From Thermoplasmatota archaeon (GTDB taxonomy: Bacteria; Pseudomonadota; Gammaproteobacteria; Burkholderiales; Thiobacillaceae), in the NCBI GenBank assembly GCA_023475455.1, contig JAMCVR010000161.1:1-5076 (forward strand): 5,076 nucleotides of DNA, given 5' to 3'. Made by a program: the position numbers and the translations under genes. Below are positions 1-5,076 of this stretch, in pieces. The notes under the pieces were generated by a model, which was not told where the DNA came from, ran no database searches, and saw only the letters and a list, made by a program, of their open reading frames with translations. Positions within the stretch are counted from its first letter, which is position 1. Each line of letters starts with the position of its first letter.

Positions 1-2
1 GA

Positions 3-2705
3 CCCTATCGAAGTTCGGCCAGCAGCTGCGCCATCATGCGGTGCGCCTGCGCTGCGTAGCCGCCGCCAAACAGATTGGCGTGGTTGAGGATGTGATACAG
101 ATTGTAGAGCGTCCGGCGCACCGCATACCCAGTTCAACCACGCGGTTGACGGGCAGTTTGAAGAAACGCATGGCCGATTCGGCGTTTTGCGCCCGCGCCC
201 CGCCCCGCCTGCCGGCGGGCGCGCCACCGGCGCCAGCATCCAGGCGCGCAGCGAGGCCGCGTCCACGCCTTCGACGATGACGTCGCGCAGCCAGTCGAAG
301 GCGGCGGTCTCGCCGGTGAGCCGCGCGGCGGTCACCTTGCCGCCGTCCACCCGCACCCGCTTGGAAATGCCGCGCGGGCTGTCCTGGTAATGCATCACCG
401 CGAGCGGATCGTCCAGCCCCAGCGCGGCATCGAGCTCGGCCAGCAGGGAGTCCGGCAGCGGCTGCGTGTGCGCCAGGCGCAGCGTCAGCACGTCCCGGTC
501 GCGCCCCGCCAGCCCCGCCGCGGCATAGTCGCAGGCGCGCAGCAGGGGCTGCACCGCGTCGATCAGCTTCGCGCCGTCGCCCACCGCCAGCGCGGCCATG
601 CGCCAGGGCAGCTCGGCCCTGGCCACCTGCACCGCGGCGTGCTTGAGTTCGGGCTGCTTCGACACCGCATCGAACACCGGCTGGGTCAGCGCGTTGATGC
701 CCCGCCCGCCCATGAAGCGCGCGCCCCAGTGCATCGGCAAAAAACATTGTCCCGGGCGCAGGCTGTCGCTGGCTTCGGCGACGATGACCACCTCGCCGCG
801 GCGGCTTTTCACGCGCACCAGATCGCCCGTTTTCAGCCGCCGCAACTCCAGGTCGCGCTGCGCCATCGACAGCACCGGCGTGTCGGCGTGGGAAAACAGC
901 CGCGCCACGCGGCCGGTGCGGCTCATCGCGTGCCACTGGTCGCGCAGGCGGCCGGTGTTGAGGTGCAGCGGATAACGCGCGTCGATGGATTCCGCCACCG
1001 GGCGGTATGGCGCGGCGTGGAAGCGCGCGCGGCCGCCGGGTGCCGGATAGATGCCGTCGGCATACAGGCGCGCGGCACCCGCCGTCGCGCCCTCGGGGAA
1101 CGGCCATTGCTGCGGGGCCTGGTCGAGCAACGCATAAGTCAGGCCGGTGATGTCGAGATCGCGCCCGCGCGTGGTTTCGCGGTGCTCGTTGAACACGGCT
1201 TCGGCACTGTCGTAGGAAAACAGCCGAGCGCCCCTTTCCGGCATCAGCCGCCGCGCAAAATCACACACGATTTCCCAGTCGGCACGCGCCTCGCCCGGCG
1301 GCGGCACGGCGGCGCGGACGCGCGAAATGCGGCGCTCGGAATTGGTCATCGTGCCATCCTGCTCGCCCCAACTGGCGGCCGGCAGCAGCACGTCGGCATA
1401 GGCTGCGGTTTCGATGTCGGCAAAGGCTTCCTGCAGCACCACGCATTCAGCCGCCCGCAGGGCTTCATGGACCCGGTTCTGGTCGGGCAGCGACTGCGCG
1501 GGGTTGGTGCAGGCGATCCAGATCGCCTTGATTTCGCCGCTGCGCACCGCCTCGAACATTTCCACCGCGGTCTTGCCCGGCGTCGCCGGCACCTCGTCCA
1601 CGCCCCATAGCCGCGCGACCTCGGCACGGTGTTCGGGGTTGTCCATGTCACGGTGCGCCGAGAGCAGGTTGGCCAGCCCGCCCACCTCGCGCCCTCCCAT
1701 CGCATTGGGCTGGCCGGTGAGCGAAAGCGGCGCCGCGCCCGGCTTGCCGATCTGCCCCGCGGCCAGGTGCAGGTTGATCAGCGCGGCGTTCTTGTCGACG
1801 CCGCAGCTGGATTGATTGAGGCCCTGGCAATACAGCGACAGCGTCGGCCCGGCGGCGAACCAGCGCGCCGCCTGCACGATGTCGCCCGCCGCCACGCCGC
1901 AGATCGGCGCGACCTTTTCCGGCGTGTAGTCGCGCACCCGGTCGCGCAAGGCTTCCCAGCCTTCGGTGTGCGCACCGATGTAATCGCGGTCGATCAGTTC
2001 CTCCCACAGCATCACGTTGAGCATCGCGTGATACAGCGCGACGTCGGTGCCGGGCAGGAGGGCGAGGTGCAGGTCGGCCTCGGCCGCGGTGTCGGTGCGG
2101 CGCGGATCGACGACGATCAGCCTGAGCGCGGGATTGGCTTTGCGCGCCGCCTCGATGCGGCGGAACAGGATGGGGTGCGCATACGCCGTGTTCGATCCGG
2201 CGATGAAAATCGTTCCGGCGTGATCGATGTCGTCGTAGCAGCCCGGCGGCGAATCGGCGCCCAGCGTGGCCTTGTAGCCCGCCACCGCGGACGACATGCA
2301 CAGGCGCGAATTGGTGTCGACGTTGTTGGTGCCGATCAGCCCCTTGGCGAGCTTGTTGAAAACGTAGTACGCCTCGGTGGTGAGCTGTCCGGAAATGTAG
2401 AACGCGACCGCGTCGGGGCCGTGCTCGCGGATGACGGTGCTGAATTTTTCGGCCGCATGGTCGAGCGCCGCGCCCCAGCTCACGCGCCGGCGCGGCGATG
2501 CCTTGTCGGCACGCATCTCGGGAAACCGCGCGCGCCCCGACGCCTGCGCCGACAGCGCCAGCGCCGCGCCCTTGGTGCACAGCTTGCCGCGGTTGGCCGG
2601 GTGCGCGGGATCGCCGCGCACGCCGGCGATCTTCCCGGCGTCGGCCTCGATCAGCACCCCGCACCCGGTGCCGCAATAACAGCAGACAGACGAAACGACA
2701 GACAT
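3..2705 (-). CDS. nasA: Assimilatory nitrate reductase catalytic subunit, 3' end missing
   Basis: Cytoplasmic molybdenum enzyme that reduces nitrate to nitrite for nitrogen assimilation. The frame is open from ATG at 2705 to the window edge (901 codons). Residues 1-57 form the [4Fe-4S] domain, with Cys8, Cys11, Cys15 and Cys43 in the C-x2-C-x3-C-x27-C pattern, and Lys45, the conserved electron-transfer lysine. Cys136 in NSRLCMSSAVAGYK is the predicted molybdenum ligand. The molybdopterin domain follows, with the family signatures GLNQSS near residue 296 and SLTGQPNAMGGREVGG soon after. The dinucleotide-binding domain covers about 575-690 (NTGRLRDQWH at 583, MHWGARFMGG at 658). The NasA-type C-terminal region runs to LAPVARPPAGG near residue 834. 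There the family normally continues into a cysteine-rich [2Fe-2S] (BFD-like) tail; here the remaining 67 codons look non-native and overlap the kinase fragment in another frame. No N-terminal signal peptide is present, which excludes periplasmic NapA. The start is fixed by GAGGAG five bases upstream. Confidence 0.9.
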   Translation of the reverse strand, partial: MSVVSSVCCYCGTGCGVLIEADAGKIAGVRGDPAHPANRGKLCTKGAALALSAQASGRARFPEMRADKASPRRRVSWGAALDHAAEKFSTVIREHGPDAVAFYISGQLTTEAYYVFNKLAKGLIGTNNVDTNSRLCMSSAVAGYKATLGADSPPGCYDDIDHAGTIFIAGSNTAYAHPILFRRIEAARKANPALRLIVVDPRRTDTAAEADLHLALLPGTDVALYHAMLNVMLWEELIDRDYIGAHTEGWEALRDRVRDYTPEKVAPICGVAAGDIVQAARWFAAGPTLSLYCQGLNQSSCGVDKNAALINLHLAAGQIGKPGAAPLSLTGQPNAMGGREVGGLANLLSAHRDMDNPEHRAEVARLWGVDEVPATPGKTAVEMFEAVRSGEIKAIWIACTNPAQSLPDQNRVHEALRAAECVVLQEAFADIETAAYADVLLPAASWGEQDGTMTNSERRISRVRAAVPPPGEARADWEIVCDFARRLMPERGARLFSYDSAEAVFNEHRETTRGRDLDITGLTYALLDQAPQQWPFPEGATAGAARLYADGIYPAPGGRARFHAAPYRPVAESIDARYPLHLNTGRLRDQWHAMSRTGRVARLFSHADTPVLSMAQRDLELRRLKTGDLVRVKSRRGEVVIVAEASDSLRPGQCFLPMHWGARFMGGRGINALTQPVFDAVSKQPELKHAAVQVARAELPWRMAALAVGDGAKLIDAVQPLLRACDYAAAGLAGRDRDVLTLRLAHTQPLPDSLLAELDAALGLDDPLAVMHYQDSPRGISKRVRVDGGKVTAARLTGETAAFDWLRDVIVEGVDAASLRAWMLAPVARPPAGGAGRGRKTPNRPCVSSNCPSTAWLNWVCGAPDALQSVSHPQPRQSVWRRLRSAGAPHDGAAAGRTSIG
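5..133 (-). pseudogene. Fructosamine kinase family protein, C-terminal fragment
   Basis: The minus strand encodes 42 residues followed by TAG at 5-7. They contain LYNLYHILNHANLFGGGY, which matches the conserved C-terminal end of the fructosamine-3-kinase / ketosamine kinase family. That family phosphorylates sugar-modified (glycated) amines in the cytoplasm and is normally about 290 residues long. The ATP-binding and catalytic parts are absent. Reading upstream, the frame is closed by TGA at 134-136, just before the motif TGYAVRR, and there is no suitable start codon or ribosome binding site, so this is not a working gene as it stands. It sits immediately downstream of the truncated nasA on the same strand but in a different frame. 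Either a deletion fused the ends of two genes, or a frameshift or assembly join broke the kinase. The family call rests on the motif alone. Confidence 0.7.
134..204 (-). other. Unassigned junction segment between nasA and the kinase tail
   Basis: These roughly 70 bases separate the last recognisable nasA residues from the first recognisable kinase residues. None of the three minus-strand frames gives a familiar protein. One frame reads MRFFKLPVNRVVELG and would join the kinase motif GYAVRR after a one-base frame change near 130. That could mean kinase coding sequence with an indel, but the residues do not match what I expect upstream of that motif. No insertion-sequence ends or target duplications are visible. 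Confidence 0.4.
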
Positions 2706-2710
2706 GATGG

Positions 2711-2716
2711 CTCCTC
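2711..2716 (-). promoter_or_regulatory. nasA ribosome binding site
   Basis: GAGGAG on the minus strand lies five bases before ATG at 2705. It is a strong Shine-Dalgarno match and places the start immediately ahead of the first iron-sulfur cysteines, as in other NasA proteins. Confidence 0.8.
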
Positions 2717-2730
2717 GTCCCAGTCTGTCA

Positions 2731-2745
2731 GCAGGGTCTGTGCCA
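2731..2745 (-). promoter_or_regulatory. Sigma-54 (RpoN) promoter of nasA
   Basis: The minus strand reads TGGCACAGACCCTGC. The sigma-54 consensus is TGGCACG-N4-TTGC. Both invariant doublets are present (GG at -24, GC at -12) with exactly the required spacing. Taking the C of the -12 GC (2731) as -12 predicts transcription start near 2719. That gives a leader of about 14 bases which just contains the GAGGAG ribosome binding site. Sigma-54 control with NtrC is known for nitrate assimilation operons in several proteobacteria, which supports the call. Experimental start-site data are lacking. Confidence 0.62.
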
Positions 2746-2786
2746 GCGTGCCACAGCGTAATGAATTCAAGACCTTGGCGGAATTC

Positions 2787-2811
2787 CGGATCGCGCGGTG
2801 GGCGCGATCCG
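2787..2811. other. Strong intergenic hairpin upstream of the nasA promoter
   Basis: A perfect inverted repeat has 10-bp arms (CGGATCGCGC and GCGCGATCCG) around a 5-base loop. It abuts the palindrome GGAATTCC (2780-2787) and overlaps one NtrC-like box by two bases. No T-tract follows it on either strand, so it is not a classic intrinsic terminator. It could be a back-up stop or a 3' end stabiliser for read-through RNA from the transporter gene, or a protein site between enhancer and promoter. Its role is unknown. Confidence 0.5.
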
Positions 2812-2857
2812 CTCAACCTCGGTGCACGGGAGGGATGGCGCGCTGCAAATTGGTGCG
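2810..2857 (-). promoter_or_regulatory. Pair of NtrC-like enhancer boxes upstream of nasA
   Basis: Two 17-bp boxes on the minus strand resemble the NtrC site TGCACC-N5-GGTGCA. The box at 2841-2857 is CGCACCAATTTGCAGCG and the box at 2810-2826 is TGCACCGAGGTTGAGCG. Each has a good left half (GCACC) and a degenerate right half ending AGCG; they agree at 11 of 17 positions. Their centres lie about 130 and 99 bases upstream of the predicted start, 31 bp apart, or about three helical turns. This resembles the paired sites of the E. coli glnA promoter. The weak right half-sites keep the confidence moderate. Confidence 0.42.
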
Positions 2858-2870
2858 CCTGCTCTGGCGC

Positions 2871-2907
2871 AAAAAAACCAGGATCAGGTCGAAACCTGTA
2901 CGTCTGG
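2871..2907 (-). terminator. Intrinsic terminator overlapping the transporter stop codon
   Basis: On the minus strand an inner stem, CAGGT (2894-2898) with ACCTG (2885-2889), closes a TTCG loop. An outer stem, CCAG (2904-2907) with CTGG (2878-2881), surrounds it across a small internal loop. Seven T residues (2877-2871) follow at once. The stop codon TGA (2884-2886) lies partly inside the hairpin's 3' arm. This would end the transporter transcript before nasA and fits nasA having its own promoter. The stems are short, so efficiency may be modest. Confidence 0.5.
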
Positions 2908-4221
2908 CGGCAAGCCGATACAGGCAACCAGTACCTTGTCCACCCGGTTCTTGTCCATATCCATCACTTCAAAGCGACAACCGCCCCAGTCGAAATGGTC
3001 GGCTGCGGCAGGGATGCGCCCCAGCATATGCATGACGAAACCGCCCAGGGTATTAAAGGCGTTTTCCTCTTCACCCGGTAAATCCTCATCGATTTCCAGT
3101 ACCGACTTGAATCGTTCGACCGCCACACCGCCGTCCATCAGCCACGATCCGTCTTCCCGTTTCACGACGTCCTGCTCCTCATGGATGTCTTCGGAAGGAA
3201 GCTCGCCGACGATCGACGTCAGCACGTCGGTGAGGGTGACCAGCCCCTGCAATTCGCCATATTCATCCACGATCAAAGCGGATTGCAGCCGCGCCTTGCG
3301 GAAATTTTCGAGCAATTGCGTAGTGCTTACCCCAGCCGGCACATAGAGCGGCGGGCGCATCGAATGTTCGACATCGAGCGGTTCGCCGTCCAATGCGGAC
3401 TTGAGCAGATCGGAGGTTCGCAATATGCCCACGATATGGTCCGGGCCATCGCGACACACGACGATCCGCGTATAGGGACTTTCGGCTATGCCGCGGCGAA
3501 TTTCCGCGTCCGGCTCGTTAAGGTCGAGCAAATAGATATCCTTGCGGGGGGTCATGATCGACTCGATGCGCTGTTCGTCCAGACGCAGCACGTTGGAAAC
3601 GATCGCCTGCTCGCTCTCGTGAAACACGCCGGCCTCGGCGCCCTGTTCCATCAGCACCTTGATTTCCTCGTCCGTCACCGGCGGCTCCTCCTTGCGGCGC
3701 GCACCAGCCAGGCGCAGCAGCAGGCCGGAGGAGGAAGACAGCAGCCACACCAGGGGACGCGCCGACCGTGCCAGCCAGATCATCGGCCGGGACATGAGGG
3801 ATGCGATGCCTTCCGGGGCCATCAGCGCCAGGCGCTTGGGAACCAGTTCCCCGACCACGACGGCAAAATAGGTCAGCCCCGCCACCACAACCGTCAGCGC
3901 GACCCCCTCGGCATAGGGCGCGATCGGCGCGAAGCCGGACAGCCATGCGGCCAAAGGCTCGGCCAGCGCCGATTCCCCAATGGCGCCGCTCAAAATACCG
4001 ATCGTCGTGATACCCACCTGGATGGTGGACAGGAAATTGGACGGTTCCGCATGGAGCGACAAGGCCGAGTGAGCACCCGGACTGCCGTCGTCGGCCAGCC
4101 TTTGCAAGCGAGCCTTGCGGGAAGAGACCACAGCGATTTCCGACATGGCAAAAACGCCGTTGAGCAGGATGAGAAACAGAAGTAACGCTATATCCACAGT
4201 GAAGCCGCCCATCGCCGTCAT
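2884..4221 (-). CDS. CNNM/CorC (hemolysin C-like) family membrane transporter with CBS domains
   Basis: Complete 445-residue inner-membrane protein. Residues about 8-175 form the CNNM (DUF21) transmembrane domain: a first hydrophobic helix at 9-27, the conserved NGVFAMSEIAVVSSRKARLQ at 21-40, further hydrophobic stretches near 105-125 and 146-172, and GELVPKRLAL at 124-133. Two CBS domains follow (about 220-280 and 287-342), including IMTPRKDI at 222-229 and VDEYGELQGLVTLTDVL at 318-334. The CorC/HlyC domain occupies about 355-436. This is the usual architecture and length of CNNM/CorC proteins, linked to Mg2+ or Co2+ export, and of E. coli PaeA (YtfL), linked to polyamine export; the substrate cannot be told from sequence. 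CBS domains commonly sense adenine nucleotides. The start ATG at 4221 has no clear ribosome binding site; ATG at 4212 is an alternative. The gene is apparently transcribed alone, with a promoter candidate upstream and a terminator at its stop. Confidence 0.93.
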   Translation of the reverse strand: MTAMGGFTVDIALLLFLILLNGVFAMSEIAVVSSRKARLQRLADDGSPGAHSALSLHAEPSNFLSTIQVGITTIGILSGAIGESALAEPLAAWLSGFAPIAPYAEGVALTVVVAGLTYFAVVVGELVPKRLALMAPEGIASLMSRPMIWLARSARPLVWLLSSSSGLLLRLAGARRKEEPPVTDEEIKVLMEQGAEAGVFHESEQAIVSNVLRLDEQRIESIMTPRKDIYLLDLNEPDAEIRRGIAESPYTRIVVCRDGPDHIVGILRTSDLLKSALDGEPLDVEHSMRPPLYVPAGVSTTQLLENFRKARLQSALIVDEYGELQGLVTLTDVLTSIVGELPSEDIHEEQDVVKREDGSWLMDGGVAVERFKSVLEIDEDLPGEEENAFNTLGGFVMHMLGRIPAAADHFDWGGCRFEVMDMDKNRVDKVLVACIGLPPDVQVST

Positions 4222-4251
4222 GGCGCGCGACCCCGGATTGATGGGAGAAGG

Positions 4252-4281
4252 ATTCTAGCATTCGCCATGGGTCGATCTGAA
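4252..4281 (-). promoter_or_regulatory. Candidate sigma-70 promoter of the CNNM/CorC gene
   Basis: The minus strand has TTCAGA (4276-4281; four of six matches to the -35 consensus), an 18-base spacer and TAGAAT (4252-4257). The -10 is preceded by TGC, giving an extended -10. Transcription would start near 4245, leaving a leader of about 25 bases before ATG at 4221. The rest of the 190-bp gap (4222-4411) shows no gene and no other clear signal. Confidence 0.42.
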
Positions 4282-4375
4282 CCGCCCCCAAATTCGCGCG
4301 TCAGCCTTGGTCGGGGATCGGACAAGCGGGGTGTTCGGCCTGAGAGATCGAAAAGGGTCGAATTGAGACCATCGA

Positions 4376-4552
4376 GCGGCACCAGCCAGACACTTGCCGT
4401 CGGTTAAATTCCTATCGCTCAGGCATCGGGCCACGTCGCCCGGGCGACCGCCGCAGCCACGCCTTGCGCGCTTCCTCCAGCATCCCCATCAGCACCGCCA
4501 GCGCCATGGCGACCAGCCAGACTTCCATGCCGACCGGCGCCGTGCCGAACAG
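4376..4552. repeat. 177-bp direct repeat, left copy
   Basis: Identical over 177 bases to 4900-5076 at an offset of 524 bp. It comprises 36 bases downstream of the ATPase stop plus the last 141 bases of that gene. The left edge is sharp: base 4375 is a and its partner 4899 is c. Confidence 0.95.
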
Positions 4553-4906
4553 CCAGTTGCCGGCCGGGGTGTAGACGATGAACAGCAGCAGGCCCAGTTC
4601 CGCCGCGATGCCGAGCAGGATCAGCGGATTGCCGAACAGGCCGAGGGAAAGCGAAGACTTGAGCGGATGGCGGCACAGGAAGACGTTCACCACCTGCGTC
4701 AGCACGATCGTCGCCAGGCAGGCGGTGGTGGCCTGCAGGTACAGCGGCGCAGTCCTTGCCAGGGATTCTCCGTATTGCCAGCCGGCGGCGTCGAGGACCA
4801 GGAAGAACACCGCCATCGCGGCGGCGGCTTCCAGCACGCCGAGGAAGAGGTAGGCGCGGGCGATCAGGCTCCACGACAGCAGCCGCTCGTGGCGCGCCCG
4901 CGGCAC
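4412..4906 (-). pseudogene. Cation-transporting P-type ATPase, duplicated C-terminal fragment
   Basis: This frame encodes about 162 residues matching the C-terminal membrane domain (Cation_ATPase_C type) of P2-like cation-pumping ATPases. Hydrophobic helices are evident at roughly residues 14-40, 55-75, 92-110 and 126-144. Characteristic pieces are RHERLLSWSLIARAYLFLG, LTQVVNVFLCRHPLKSS and FGNPLILLG. The phosphorylation motif DKTGT, the nucleotide-binding domain and the first six helices are absent; such pumps usually have 800-900 residues. The family sequence ends at about 4900, where the second repeat copy begins, and TAA at 4928-4930 closes the frame upstream. A GTG at 4904-4906 could only start translation by chance and has no convincing ribosome binding site. 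It is best read as a non-functional product of a tandem duplication of the end of the gene to its right. Confidence 0.75.
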
Positions 4907-5076
4907 CAGCCAGACACTTGCCGTCGGTTAAATTCCTATCGCTCAGGCATCGGGCCACGTCGCCCGGGCGACCGCCGCAGCCACGCCTTGCGCGCTTCCT
5001 CCAGCATCCCCATCAGCACCGCCAGCGCCATGGCGACCAGCCAGACTTCCATGCCGACCGGCGCCGTGCCGAACAG
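4900..5076. repeat. 177-bp direct repeat, right copy (cut by window end)
   Basis: Exact copy of 4376-4552. It runs to the last base of the window, so the real repeat may be longer, up to the full 524-bp period or more. The unit joins ATPase-internal sequence directly to sequence from downstream of the ATPase stop codon. Confidence 0.95.
4936..5076 (-). CDS. Cation-transporting P-type ATPase, C-terminal end (continues beyond window)
   Basis: The last 46 codons and the TAG stop (4936-4938) of the ATPase are present, identical in DNA to the corresponding part of the fragment to the left. They include the final membrane helix (MEVWLVAMALAVLMGML) and the basic tail EEARKAWLRRSPGRRGPMPER. The gene enters from the right edge, and I infer that the complete copy lies there. 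P-type ATPases of this class pump cations such as Ca2+, Mg2+ or H+ across the inner membrane; the ion cannot be named because the ion-binding helices are mostly outside view. Confidence 0.6.
   Translation of the reverse strand: MFGTAPVGMEVWLVAMALAVLMGMLEEARKAWLRRSPGRRGPMPER

Noticed and set aside
134..136. In-frame TGA upstream of the kinase motif as a selenocysteine codon
   Set aside because: The family has no selenocysteine at this place, no SECIS-like hairpin is evident just downstream, and sequence further upstream in the same frame does not resemble the kinase.
1648..2676. 342-codon minus-strand frame overlapping nasA
   Set aside because: It is an out-of-frame reading of nasA. The frame starting at 2705 carries the iron-sulfur and molybdenum-ligand cysteines and all NasA signatures.
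2854..2877. Inverted repeat TGCGCC-N6-GGCGCA next to a run of seven A as a terminator
   Set aside because: For the minus-strand transcript the T-run comes before this stem, and on the plus strand an A-run follows it, so it has the wrong polarity. The T-run is better explained by the hairpin on its other side (2878-2907).
390..3035. Long plus-strand reading frames (390-1610, 1629-3035) opposite nasA
   Set aside because: Their products are rich in Arg, His, Gln and Ala with no recognisable domain. They lie antisense to a gene with clear catalytic motifs and are expected by chance in high-GC coding DNA.
3181..4185. 334-codon plus-strand frame opposite the CNNM/CorC gene
   Set aside because: It mirrors the transporter gene codon for codon, has no ribosome binding site and gives a His/Arg/Gln-rich product without motifs.
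4412..4906. ATPase fragment as an independent small membrane protein starting at GTG 4904-4906
   Set aside because: It begins exactly at a duplication breakpoint, has no convincing ribosome binding site, and matches only the last helices of a much larger pump.

Overview
The window looks like high-GC genomic DNA of a proteobacterium, most likely a betaproteobacterium. This rests on codon use and on the character of the nitrate reductase and transporter proteins; no rRNA or other marker is present, so it is an inference. All genes I can support lie on the minus strand, so transcription runs right to left. The long plus-strand reading frames are high-GC shadows.

Right to left. (1) 4376-5076 carries the 3' end of a cation-transporting P-type ATPase gene twice. 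A 177-bp sequence is present as two identical direct copies 524 bp apart. The copy at the right edge is probably the end of the complete gene lying outside the window; the left copy is a fragment (C-terminal membrane helices only) cut off by an in-frame stop. (2) 4222-4411 is intergenic and holds a plausible sigma-70 promoter. (3) 2884-4221 is an intact CNNM/CorC-type membrane transporter (DUF21, two CBS domains, CorC/HlyC domain), ending in what looks like an intrinsic terminator. (4) 2706-2883 is a dense regulatory gap: the terminator, two NtrC-like boxes 31 bp apart, a 10-bp-stem hairpin and a well-spaced sigma-54 promoter. (5) From 2705 leftwards runs nasA, the catalytic subunit of assimilatory nitrate reductase, with all four iron-sulfur cysteines and the molybdenum-ligand cysteine. 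Its recognisable part stops near base 205, before the [2Fe-2S] tail usual in the family. (6) 5-133 is the last 42 codons of a fructosamine kinase family gene, in another frame.

Nitrate assimilation control by NtrC and sigma-54 fits the nasA leader. The transporter and ATPase are both inner-membrane ion-handling proteins, but nothing shows that they form one pathway with nasA. Both window ends are structurally irregular (truncated nasA joined to a kinase tail; partial tandem duplication). These may be genuine rearrangements or assembly errors, and the sequence alone cannot decide. I found no clear new biological system; the rearrangements and the nasA control region are what deserve a second look.
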